In this document: piece by piece, positions 1 through 7,117 of the stretch
How the letters are laid out: every line of letters starts with the position of its first letter
Position numbering within the stretch: position 1 is the stretch's first letter
NCBI GenBank assembly: GCA_029259835.1
Contig: JAJDEL010000582.1
Span: forward strand, 1-7,391
Source: Planctomicrobium sp.
Lineage (GTDB): Bacteria > Planctomycetota > Planctomycetia > Planctomycetales > Planctomycetaceae
Direction of reading: 5' to 3'
Length of the DNA: 7,391 bases
Position numbers and translations under genes: made by a program
The notes under the pieces: generated by a model
What the model was told of the DNA's origin: nothing
Databases searched by the model: none
What the model saw: the letters and a program-made list of their open reading frames with translations, nothing else

Positions 1-2550
1 GCAGCAGTGAACAAGTTCGTCAATGACAAAAGCGAGAATGCGTATGAGCATCTCGTCGATGAACTTCTCGCATCTCCCCACTTCGGTGAACGCTGGGGGC
101 GGCACTGGCTCGACAAAGCCCGCTATGCCGACTCCGATGGATACGAAAAAGATCGCCCCCGCTACAACGCCTGGAAATACCGCGACTGGGTCATTGAAGC
201 AATCAACTCAGACATGCCGTTTGATCAATTTACGATTGAACAACTCGCTGGTGATCAACTCGAGCACCCGACAATCAACCAACAACTCGCAACAGCGTTT
301 CACCGTCAAACGTTGACAAATACGGAAGGAGGCACGGACCAGGAAGAATTTCGAGTCGCGGCGGTCTTTGATCGCGTCGAAACGATCGGAACCGTCTGGC
401 TTGGATTAACCGTTGGTTGCGCTCGTTGCCATTCGCACAAGTACGACCAAATTTCACAGCGGGAGTATTACCAACTCTTCGCCTACTTCAACAATGGGGA
501 TGAAACCACAACGAAAATCCCCAGTTCGGCAGTAGCTCAAGAGAAATACACTTCCGAGAAAGCTCTCTTCGACGCCAAGCACAAAGAGTTACAGCAACCA
601 CTCAACGCCAGAAGCAACGAACTCCAACCGGCCTTCGATGGCTGGCTCAAGGATTTGCAGGCAAAGCACGACGCCGCGAAATCTCAATCGACTTCGAATT
701 TGCTGAAAGCAGGATCTGCCATCTCAACCGGTGGAGCAACTCTCAAACCACTGGAGGATGGTTCGTACCTTGCAACCGGTAAACAAACAGTTCAAGACGT
801 CTATGAACTTCGCTACCAACAAACTGATGCAGAAAAGACTGAAACTAAATCCCACGAAATTGCAGGTCTGCGTCTGGAACTGCTGACCGACGACTCACTC
901 CCCAAGAAAGGGCCGGGACGATCGAATGGTGGGAACTTCGTCCTGAGTGAAATCACCGTTGACATATTTAGCGAAGGCGATGGGGCAACCCGCCAGAAAT
1001 TCCGCTCGGCGACAGCCGATTTCAGCCAAAAAGAATTCGAAGTCGCTCAGGCAATCGATGGAGAAGAAACGACCAAAGGTTGGGCGATTAGCCCACAACC
1101 TGGTAAACCACACGCAGCAACGTTTCTTTTTGAAAAGCCTCTCTCCCACGAAGTAGTCTTTGAGCGAGAGCTTCTTGTTCGTCTGTCGCAGCAGTACACA
1201 TCAAACATTCACACTCTGGGCAGATTTCGCATCGAGTGGATTTCAACGGTGCAAGCTGAACTCATTTCTTTACCAGAAAGTGTCAAAACAATCTTGGCTG
1301 TCGAAGCAACAAAGCGTGATAAAAAACAAACAGACGCTCTTCTTGCTTACTACAAATCTCAAGACGAAAAGTACCAGAGGCTCAAATCTGTTGTTGACGC
1401 ACACCAGAAAAAAGCTCCGTTTAATCCGGCAATGGTCGTGCGTGTGATTAAGTCACGCACTGAGTCACCTCGCGAAACGCGGATCATGAAACGAGGAGAT
1501 TTCCTGCAACCACAAGGGCCAGTGCAGCCTAAAACATTGGAGGTTTTGACCGATCCTCAGATTGCCAATGAGGGAACGCAGTCGCGGCTTGATTTTTCAA
1601 AATGGCTCGTCTCAGGAAAGAACCCGCTACCACCACGCGTTTTTGTTAACCACGTCTGGTCCCATTTATTCGGAAACGGTCTTGTCCCCACCGTAAACGA
1701 CTTTGGAGTTCGCGGTGAAGCAGTCAGCCATCCGCTGCTGCTCGACTGGTTGGCGAATCACTTCATTGAATCCGGTTGGGGCCGCAAGGAATTGATCAAA
1801 ACAATCGTAAAGTCCCAAGCCTACCAACGCTCTTCGGCTCATCGACCAGAGCTTGCAGAACTTGATCCGACGAACAGACTCCTGTATCGACAGAATCGTT
1901 TTCGCGTCGAAGCTGAAATTATTCGCGATCTCTATTTGTCCGCATCGGGCCTTCTGGAAGCGCGTATCGGCGGACCGAGTGTCTTTCCACCGCTACCACC
2001 TGGAATTGCTGATGTGAGTTACGCGAATAACTTCAAATGGGGCAACAGCGATTGGAACTCCCGCCCAGACAGACCGAGTGGTGCCTCGCCGAAGGAAGAT
2101 ATCTACCGACGTGGAATGTACACGTTCTTCAAACGGACTGCTGCGCATCCGAATCTTGTGACATTTGATTGTCCCGATTCGAACACCTCCTGCGTCGACC
2201 GAGGCTCTTCAAACACACCGCTTCAGGCATTACAAACGCTCAATAACAATGTCTTCGTCGATGCCTCGCGGGCAATGGCGGACTTATTACTGAAGAGTGC
2301 CGACCTCACATCAGACGACCAACGCTTGGGCGAACTCTTCCGCCGTTGTACAGGGCGACCTCCAACGAATGTTGAGATGCAGATCCTGCAAAAGCTGCTT
2401 CACGATGCTAATGCCTACTACGCCGCTTCCCCAAAGGCAGCCATTGCCCTGGCAAAAACGAAGAACCAAGACGACGCAACATCAAAAGCTGCCTGGGTTG
2501 CCGTTTCCAGGACTGCTCTCAACCTCGACGAATTCATTATGCGTGAATAA
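1..2550 (+). CDS. DUF1549/DUF1553 (PSCyt2-PSD1) domain protein, 5' truncated
   Basis: C-terminal 849 codons of a large planctomycete-type protein. The frame is open to base 1, so the GTG at base 7 is internal and the true start lies upstream. Numbering from that GTG codon as residue 1: a DUF1549 (PSCyt2) region covers about 1-165, with the typical SPHFGERWGRHWLD and TNTEGGTDQEEFRVAAV stretches and a CARCH (CXXCH) motif at 138-142. A charged helical linker follows at about 170-225, then a beta-rich insert at about 245-415 that resembles a carbohydrate-binding-like fold, a second linker, and DUF1553 (PSD1) from about 515 to the end. The C-terminus ALNLDEFIMRE is the usual family ending, so the 3' end is intact. 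Such proteins are generally exported and often carry an N-terminal cytochrome-like domain, which would lie outside the window. CXXCH could bind heme c or a metal, but this is unproven. The family's function is unknown; roles in polysaccharide use have been suggested. The commonly paired DUF1501 gene does not follow. Confidence 0.93.
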   Translation, partial: AAVNKFVNDKSENAYEHLVDELLASPHFGERWGRHWLDKARYADSDGYEKDRPRYNAWKYRDWVIEAINSDMPFDQFTIEQLAGDQLEHPTINQQLATAFHRQTLTNTEGGTDQEEFRVAAVFDRVETIGTVWLGLTVGCARCHSHKYDQISQREYYQLFAYFNNGDETTTKIPSSAVAQEKYTSEKALFDAKHKELQQPLNARSNELQPAFDGWLKDLQAKHDAAKSQSTSNLLKAGSAISTGGATLKPLEDGSYLATGKQTVQDVYELRYQQTDAEKTETKSHEIAGLRLELLTDDSLPKKGPGRSNGGNFVLSEITVDIFSEGDGATRQKFRSATADFSQKEFEVAQAIDGEETTKGWAISPQPGKPHAATFLFEKPLSHEVVFERELLVRLSQQYTSNIHTLGRFRIEWISTVQAELISLPESVKTILAVEATKRDKKQTDALLAYYKSQDEKYQRLKSVVDAHQKKAPFNPAMVVRVIKSRTESPRETRIMKRGDFLQPQGPVQPKTLEVLTDPQIANEGTQSRLDFSKWLVSGKNPLPPRVFVNHVWSHLFGNGLVPTVNDFGVRGEAVSHPLLLDWLANHFIESGWGRKELIKTIVKSQAYQRSSAHRPELAELDPTNRLLYRQNRFRVEAEIIRDLYLSASGLLEARIGGPSVFPPLPPGIADVSYANNFKWGNSDWNSRPDRPSGASPKEDIYRRGMYTFFKRTAAHPNLVTFDCPDSNTSCVDRGSSNTPLQALQTLNNNVFVDASRAMADLLLKSADLTSDDQRLGELFRRCTGRPPTNVEMQILQKLLHDANAYYAASPKAAIALAKTKNQDDATSKAAWVAVSRTALNLDEFIMRE

Positions 2551-2560
2551 GCCTCGCTCG

Positions 2561-2577
2561 GAACCGGAGCTAGCGCC
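2561..2577. repeat. GCTAGC-core repeat, degenerate copy 1
   Basis: GAACCGGAGCTAGCGCC starts 10 bases after the stop of the DUF1553 gene. It matches the reverse complement of the left arm of the inverted repeat at 6678-6696 in 16 of 17 positions, and its right arm in 15 of 17. It looks like a partial copy of the same dispersed repeat family. Confidence 0.6.
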
Positions 2578-2610
2578 TAATGTTATCGACTTTGGGACTT
2601 CTCGCCATGA

Positions 2611-2632
2611 GCCGCACGCGCTAGCGTCGGGC
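2611..2632. repeat. GCTAGC-core repeat, variant copy 2
   Basis: A variant palindrome centred on CGCTAGCG. ACGC (2616-2619) pairs with GCGT (2624-2627) around a 4-base loop, and after a two-base mismatch GCC (2611-2613) pairs with GGC (2630-2632). The flanks differ from the other copies, so it is either a second subtype of the same repeat class or an independent palindrome sharing the core. Confidence 0.5.
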
Positions 2633-2720
2633 AATTTGCCAGAAAACATGACTCGCACAAGGCCCGAGGCTATCGCCAACGGCTCTAAAGTAGGCCGGTG
2701 GTTGACAATGTAGACGGCAT

Positions 2721-2768
2721 TGGGCTAGCGCCCTGCGGTTCATGCAGACCGAATCAACCCGGTGATTT
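2721..2768. repeat. GGGCTAGCGCCC repeat, copy 3
   Basis: TGGGCTAGCGCCC followed by TGCGGTT and a tail containing GAATCAA and CGG. It aligns without gaps to 6720-6767, with 37 of 48 positions identical by hand count. GGGC and GCCC can pair around a TAGC loop. The conserved tail beyond the palindrome shows that the repeat unit is longer than the hairpin. It lies about 230 bases upstream of the superoxide dismutase gene. Confidence 0.75.
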
Positions 2769-2984
2769 ATTACGAGACTGTTCCTAAAAGTATTGTCAGG
2801 GCAACAGTCGCACCATTGTCTCTGGTTGGAGATTTGAAGTCTTTTGCGAATTGATCTCACTTGGAGGAAATTCGCTGAGACATTTGGTAAGGTTCCTGCG
2901 TACGACAAATTACTGAAGCCTGACATTCAACAAATTCCTTTTCGATAGACGGCGGACGTAGATCAATAACTTTTGTGAAATACT

Positions 2985-2991
2985 GAAAGGA
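2985..2991 (+). promoter_or_regulatory. Ribosome binding site of the superoxide dismutase gene
   Basis: GAAAGGA lies 7 bases before the ATG at 2999. That is a good Shine-Dalgarno match at ideal spacing, and it favours ATG 2999 over the TTG immediately upstream at 2996. Confidence 0.7.
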
Positions 2992-2998
2992 TGTTTTG

Positions 2999-3595
2999 AT
3001 GCTTAAGAAAATGACAACTGTGGGAATGACGTTTTGCGCTCTCGTCGGAATGAGCTTGATTTCAACTTCAGCTCATGCTGCTGATGACCACAAACATGGT
3101 GATCATGATCACGCGCATGCCCACATGCCAACCGAAGGAGTCGTGATATTGAGAGCAACTAAAGGGAATAAAGTTCGAGGTCGCCTGACCCTTAAGCAAG
3201 TCAAAGATGGAGTCCGCGTTACTGGACGCGTCACAAATTTAACTGAAGGCGAACACGGCTTCCACATTCACGAATTCGGAGACCTTCGTGCGACCGATGG
3301 CAAAGCTGCTGGCGGACACTTCAACCCAGATGGACATGACCACGGAAGTCCTGACTCAGACAAGCACCACGCAGGAGATCTCGGCAACATCACCGCAGAT
3401 GCCGAAGGAGTTGCCAAAGTCAACATCCTTCAGAAGGGGCTGAAGCTTCACTTCGTTATTGGACGATCAATCGTCGTCCATGCAGGAAAAGATGATCTCA
3501 AAAGCCAACCATCAGGAGATGCCGGCCCACGTGTCGCCGTGGGAGTCATCGGGATTGCACAACCAGCAAAACCAAAGAAGAAACCAGCGAGTTAG
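2999..3595 (+). CDS. sodC: Exported Cu/Zn superoxide dismutase
   Basis: 198-residue Cu/Zn superoxide dismutase, converting superoxide to oxygen and hydrogen peroxide outside the cytoplasm. Residues 1-27 form a Sec signal peptide (KK, hydrophobic core, cleavage after SAHA). A His-rich segment (about 31-42, six His) follows, then the SOD beta-barrel. By alignment to human SOD1, the copper ligands are H89, H91, H107 and H161 and the zinc ligands H107, H115, H124 and D127; the active-site Arg is R178. The signatures GFHIHEFGD (88-95) and AGDLGN (125-130) are present. Unusually, the conserved intrasubunit disulfide is absent: the usual RxACGVIG is RVAVGVIG (178-185), the loop Cys is also missing, and the mature chain has no cysteine at all. 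The C-terminus is a short Lys/Pro-rich tail (AKPKKKPAS). It is transcribed alone, with a terminator 33 bases after the stop. Family assignment is secure; activity is inferred from intact ligands. Confidence 0.96.
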   Translation: MLKKMTTVGMTFCALVGMSLISTSAHAADDHKHGDHDHAHAHMPTEGVVILRATKGNKVRGRLTLKQVKDGVRVTGRVTNLTEGEHGFHIHEFGDLRATDGKAAGGHFNPDGHDHGSPDSDKHHAGDLGNITADAEGVAKVNILQKGLKLHFVIGRSIVVHAGKDDLKSQPSGDAGPRVAVGVIGIAQPAKPKKKPAS

Positions 3596-3628
3596 CATTC
3601 ACGACTGTTCGTAATACCTGAAGCTCTT

Positions 3629-3665
3629 TGCCACGTCCAGATTTCCTGGACGTGGCATTTCTTTT
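3629..3665 (+). terminator. Rho-independent terminator after sodC
   Basis: TGCCACGTCCAG (3629-3640) and CTGGACGTGGCA (3646-3657) form a perfect 12-base-pair stem around an ATTTC loop, followed by TTTCTTTT. It lies 33 bases past the stop codon and should end the sodC transcript. Confidence 0.92.
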
Positions 3666-3995
3666 ACCCACTGTACAAGTATTGGCTCGCCTGTCGGTGA
3701 TGACATCAGGTTCGGCATTCAAAGTACTGCAAGATCGCCAGCAAAACCGACACCGCCTCCACGCCCGCACAATCAGCACAATCCTTACCTCTTAGAATTT
3801 CCTATGGCGATTTTCAGACATAAAGCAGAGGAATTTTGCCTGGTACCTCATCGCATCGCAGACTGGAATGCCCCTCTATCTCTTTCGTATGCCACGTCTC
3901 GTTTCAAGATGGATGGGCGACAGGTTGTTCTGTGTTCACCTCAATGGCGCCACCATAAATTCAACTGGCAAATCATTTAGAATAAGAGAAGAGAT
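3666..3995. other. Intergenic region without a recognised gene
   Basis: 330 bases between the sodC terminator and the AAA+ ATPase. No open frame here resembles a protein, and I saw no tRNA, no palindrome of the GCTAGC family and no strong promoter consensus. It presumably holds the ATPase promoter. A purine-rich TAAGAG at 3983-3988, 7 bases before the ATG at 3996, may serve as a weak ribosome binding site. Confidence 0.6.
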
Positions 3996-5558
3996 ATGCA
4001 GCGCGGGACAATGACTGGTATTGACGATTTGATGATGAGCCTTGGTCAAGATGAGACCGATAAGGCACCTGCCCCTTCAGCGGAGAACGTTGAAGCACCT
4101 GCGAGCAGCGAAGCAGAGACCTCTCAAGCCAACCCCGCAGAACTGGAAATGCCGAGCGACGACATCAAACAGCTCAAGGAGCAAGAAATTCGGGACTATG
4201 CAGCGATTCACGCTGAAAAGATCAATGCAGCCCGCCTGCTGCCTAAAGTCTCATTCACTGCCTCTGGGACCAAACATGCGACAAAAATGTCACGCCAAGT
4301 TGGCGGCAAAAACGAGTTTGTCCCCTACAGCCCTAACTCGCTCAAAGAAGCTGGGCTGAGCCTCAGTGAGGTCATGAATCTTATCCTCAAGTTTCTTAAT
4401 AATCGAGGAGTCGAAACAGGATTCAAAATTGCATTGCAAGTTGGATTGAAATTTCCGCTCGTCGAAGGAATTCTCAGGCAATTGAAAGTCGAGAGACTGA
4501 CCGCCTACAAGAATTCAATTGCAGGTGGCGACTATCTCTACGAGTTGACTGACCTTGGTCGCGAACGAGCCAGTCTTCTGGCTGTGCAGTCAACCTATTT
4601 CGGAACGGCTCCAGTTCCACTCAACCTGTATATCGACAGCGTCAACGCACAGTCTCTGGAAGGACGGAAACCTTCGCTAGACGCGATCCGCAAGGCATTC
4701 TCGGATCTTTCAATCAATGACCACCTGATCTCCAACATCGGACAGGCAATCCATTCCGGGCGAGGCATGTTCCTGTACGGCCCACCTGGAAATGGAAAAA
4801 CCAGCATGGCTGAACGTGTCACAAAATCGTTTGGAGACACAATTTGGATCCCACGAGCCATCATAGCATCAGGTGAAATCATTCGGCTTTACGATCCGAA
4901 CCGTCACCATCCAGTGGCAATGAGACCAGAATTGGAACTCGAAGTCGATGGTCGCTGGATTCAAATTGAGCGCCCGACCATTGTTGCTGGTGGCGAACTA
5001 ACAATGGACAACTTGGAGATCACCTACATCCGCAAAACAGGCGTTGGTGAAGCCCCGTTGCAAATGAAATCTAATTGCGGAACACTTCTCATTGATGACT
5101 TCGGTCGACAAAGAATGAGTACCGACGAACTCCTCAATCGTTGGATTGTTCCTCTCGAACAACGACATGACTTCTTGCATATGGAAAGCGGTCGAACGAT
5201 TCAGGTTCCGTTTGATCAACTCATCATCTTTTCAAGTAACCTGGAACCACGCGATCTTGTCGACGATGCGTTTCTCCGTCGAATCCCATACAAGATCGAA
5301 ATCAAAGATGCTCCGGAATATGACTTCCGACAGCTCTTCGTAAAAATGGCGCGTAAGGCGAAATTCGACTGCACTCCAGAAGTCGTAGATTATCTTATTC
5401 AAGATCACTACGTCGCCACCAACCGTCCGTTCCGTTTTTGTCACCCGCGTGATATTTTGCGCCAACTTGAGAATCGATGCTCTTTGCACAATCTGCCAAG
5501 AGAGATTACGAAAGATGCCCTTGATCAGGCGATTGAAAACTACTTTTCGATTATGTAG
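3996..5558 (+). CDS. AAA+ ATPase with winged-helix-like N-terminal region
   Basis: 520-residue soluble AAA+ ATPase. Residues about 15-55 are acidic, Ala/Pro/Ser-rich and probably disordered. About 115-195 looks like a winged-helix fold (GLSLSEVMNLILKFL ... YELTDLGRERA). The ATPase module follows: Walker A GPPGNGKTS (262-270), Walker B TLLIDDFGRQ (363-372), sensor 1 FSSNL (412-416), an arginine-finger candidate in DDAFLRRIPYKI (R428/R429), and a C-terminal lid with sensor-2-like CHPRD (482-486). The stretch APLQMKSNCGTLLIDDFGRQR and the RWIVPLE segment are, from memory, hallmarks of a broadly distributed bacterial family labelled only 'AAA family ATPase' or 'ATPase with chaperone activity'. 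No signal peptide or membrane segment is visible. Its substrate is unknown and neighbours give no clue. ATG 3996 has a weak purine-rich site upstream; ATG 4011 is an alternative start. ATP binding is secure, role unknown. Confidence 0.9.
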   Translation: MQRGTMTGIDDLMMSLGQDETDKAPAPSAENVEAPASSEAETSQANPAELEMPSDDIKQLKEQEIRDYAAIHAEKINAARLLPKVSFTASGTKHATKMSRQVGGKNEFVPYSPNSLKEAGLSLSEVMNLILKFLNNRGVETGFKIALQVGLKFPLVEGILRQLKVERLTAYKNSIAGGDYLYELTDLGRERASLLAVQSTYFGTAPVPLNLYIDSVNAQSLEGRKPSLDAIRKAFSDLSINDHLISNIGQAIHSGRGMFLYGPPGNGKTSMAERVTKSFGDTIWIPRAIIASGEIIRLYDPNRHHPVAMRPELELEVDGRWIQIERPTIVAGGELTMDNLEITYIRKTGVGEAPLQMKSNCGTLLIDDFGRQRMSTDELLNRWIVPLEQRHDFLHMESGRTIQVPFDQLIIFSSNLEPRDLVDDAFLRRIPYKIEIKDAPEYDFRQLFVKMARKAKFDCTPEVVDYLIQDHYVATNRPFRFCHPRDILRQLENRCSLHNLPREITKDALDQAIENYFSIM

Positions 5559-5562
5559 TGAG

Positions 5563-6654
5563 TCATTTTTGCTTGCCACTCACAACCGAGTAACCACGCA
5601 GTTCTGCGACAGAAATTTCATCGAACAATTGTTCCATTCTCGCTTCCAGCCATTCAGTTTGTTTAGTGACAATGTGAACTCGACCACCGGTTCGCAGATG
5701 CTTCACCGCAGATTGCAAAAAGATTTCCGCGATCTGGTAGTGTGAATAGTAAGGCGGGTTCCCGACGACGACGTCAAACTGTCCTTCCAGACTCTCTCCA
5801 TCGGCCCCGACCGAACCATCGTGAGACAGCGTTGCCGCAACATCATCGAGCCCGTTCAGTGCTGCCCCTGCCAGCGCACATTCAACGGCCCGTGAATTCG
5901 CATCGACGAAATGAACAGCAACCTCACTCGCACTCATCCCCGCTGCCAAGCCGACAGTACCAGCGCCGCAACCAATATCCAAAACGTGATCGCCATCCGC
6001 AATCTTCATCGTTTCGATTAAAGCACGCGCACCGACATCGAGTCTGCGATGGCTGAAGACTCCTGGACGACTAACCGCGCGGGTCAATTTCTCTCCACTG
6101 CGAAATGCAAACTCTGCTGAGAAATTCTTGAGTTTCTTGAGCGCCTTTTGCTTCTTGAGTCGATAGACGACACCTTTCCGTTTTTGAATTCGTGTCAGAT
6201 TCTTTCCAAGTTTCTCGACTTCATGATGAAACCATTTGTCTTTACGGTTATCGATTGTGACGATCAAATGCCCGTTCATGACCAGTCGGTCATACGCCTG
6301 TTGCAGGAGATCGCGAGAAAGTTCACTTTCGCCAGACCGCGACATCGGCAAAACGCACAGATCAAACTCTTCTTCTGGCACGTCCGCCGAGCAAACAACA
6401 CGAACATCAGCATTTTTTTGAGAACACCACTCCGCAGTTTCACTCGCTGGAAACAACTCCACAAAATGGCACAATACGTCCGCATCCGGAAGTCGCGATG
6501 CGATTTCCATCGCGCACTGTCCTCGACCTACCGAAGTACACAGAACCCGCTTGGCAACGAAATCGGTTGTTGCATTCATCGCCAGTTGTTCAGACAACGG
6601 CAGTCGATATTCAACACCATCTTCGTCATCGAAGTCTTCGATTTCATCGTTCAT
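5563..6654 (-). CDS. RsmC/RlmG-type rRNA (guanine-N2)-methyltransferase
   Basis: About 363-residue class I SAM-dependent methyltransferase of the RsmC/RlmG group (COG2813), which makes N2-methylguanosine in ribosomal RNA. It shows the two-lobed layout of that group: a degenerate N-terminal methyltransferase-like half (about 20-170, no glycine-rich SAM motif) and a catalytic C-terminal half. From ATG 6654, PGVFSHRRLDVGARAL (197-212) matches the linker signature of E. coli RsmC, motif I is VLDIGCGAG (224-232), the acidic motif II residue is in VDAN (250-253), and motif IV is NPPYY (299-303), where E. coli RsmC has NPPF. The first residues (MNDEIEDFDDEDG) are strongly acidic. The frame stays open to a GTG at 6699, but those 15 codons run into the inverted repeat, so ATG 6654 is preferred. 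Which rRNA and which guanine (16S G1207 as RsmC, or 23S as RlmG) cannot be decided here. Tail-to-tail with the ATPase. Confidence 0.9.
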   Translation of the reverse strand: MNDEIEDFDDEDGVEYRLPLSEQLAMNATTDFVAKRVLCTSVGRGQCAMEIASRLPDADVLCHFVELFPASETAEWCSQKNADVRVVCSADVPEEEFDLCVLPMSRSGESELSRDLLQQAYDRLVMNGHLIVTIDNRKDKWFHHEVEKLGKNLTRIQKRKGVVYRLKKQKALKKLKNFSAEFAFRSGEKLTRAVSRPGVFSHRRLDVGARALIETMKIADGDHVLDIGCGAGTVGLAAGMSASEVAVHFVDANSRAVECALAGAALNGLDDVAATLSHDGSVGADGESLEGQFDVVVGNPPYYSHYQIAEIFLQSAVKHLRTGGRVHIVTKQTEWLEARMEQLFDEISVAELRGYSVVSGKQK

Positions 6655-6677
6655 AATTTGCTCGGTATCAGCCGTTT

Positions 6678-6732
6678 GGGCGCTAGCCCCGGTTCTCACT
6701 CTGATCCATGCTCAGAACCTGGGCTAGCGCCC
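6678..6732. repeat. Long inverted repeat of the GGGCTAGCGCCC family
   Basis: GGGCGCTAGCCCCGGTTCT (6678-6696) and AGAACCTGGGCTAGCGCCC (6714-6732) are inverted copies with one mismatch over 19 bases, separated by a 17-base spacer. With a one-base bulge the similarity extends outward to about 6672 and 6738. The element starts 24 bases upstream of the methyltransferase ATG and would fold into a strong hairpin in its leader if transcription begins farther out. No T-run follows on either strand, so it does not look like a standard terminator. Confidence 0.88.
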
Positions 6733-6767
6733 AGCGGTTGGTGGAGAGTGAATCAATTCGGATAATT
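6720..6767. repeat. GGGCTAGCGCCC repeat, copy 4 with conserved tail
   Basis: Starts in the right arm of the inverted repeat and continues through AGCGGTT to GAATCAA and CGG. It aligns without gaps to 2721-2768 in the same orientation, 37 of 48 positions identical. The shared tail suggests one repeat unit inserted in two gaps. Confidence 0.75.
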
Positions 6768-7069
6768 CTTTATGACTACTGCTTAGTGACAGCACTTCAA
6801 ACGCGTCATCGCTCGTTCACAAAATTTTCTTCGAATACATATCGCAATCGCGGACAATATCGCCACCGATTGCTCACAACCAGTCAGATTCATGGAAACC
6901 TGCGAAAGATACAGCAACCGGACGGTTCACACGTAGATTTCAGCCCTGCCTGAGGTTCCCCATGCTTGCGTCACGTCCTTTTCTCCGATACGTTGACGGT
7001 GTTGGTCTTTGAAATCAGCCATCTTTGATTCCTGTTTACTTTCCTTCATTGGTTTCCCCCTTCTAAAAC
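6768..7069. other. Intergenic region without a recognised gene
   Basis: About 300 bases between the repeat cluster and the tandem repeat. Short open frames here have no recognisable protein features. No tRNA, terminator or promoter consensus stood out. It must separate the two divergently transcribed neighbours, so both promoters are likely to lie in the 6655-7166 gap. Confidence 0.55.
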
Positions 7070-7071
7070 TT

Positions 7072-7095
7072 CTCCGTGTCTCCGTGCCTCCGTGG
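7072..7095. repeat. Three tandem copies of CTCCGTGN
   Basis: CTCCGTGT, CTCCGTGC and CTCCGTGG follow one another directly, preceded by TT and followed by TGAA. From memory, very similar strings (on the other strand, CACGGAGGCACGGAGACACGG) occur many times in planctomycete and other environmental bacterial genomes. Their function is not known to me. Confidence 0.75.
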
Positions 7096-7117
7096 TGAAC
7101 TTCACCTCCGGTCGCAC

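Noticed and set aside
7..9. GTG as the start of the DUF1549/DUF1553 gene
   Set aside because: The frame is open upstream to the window edge and the sequence starts within the DUF1549 domain, so the gene is truncated by the window.
2297..2713. 138-codon open frame on the plus strand overlapping the end of the DUF1553 gene
   Set aside because: It is out of frame inside a well-supported gene and its tail reads through the repeats; the residue pattern is low-complexity and matches no family I know.
2551..2770. CRISPR array suggested by several palindromic repeats
   Set aside because: The copies differ in sequence and spacing, there are no regular spacers, and no cas gene is present.
2996..2998. 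TTG as the sodC start
   Set aside because: The ATG directly after it has better spacing from the GAAAGGA site and gives a standard signal peptide.
3546..3779. Minus-strand open frame across the sodC end and terminator
   Set aside because: It overlaps the sodC 3' end and the perfect terminator hairpin; the Arg/Cys-rich translation is typical of a shadow frame.
6678..6732. Bidirectional terminator
   Set aside because: The stem is strong but no T-run follows on either strand, and it sits between divergent genes, upstream of both starts.
6148..6765. 205-codon open frame on the plus strand opposite the methyltransferase
   Set aside because: It is antisense to a gene with clear conserved motifs, and its translation shows no recognisable domain.
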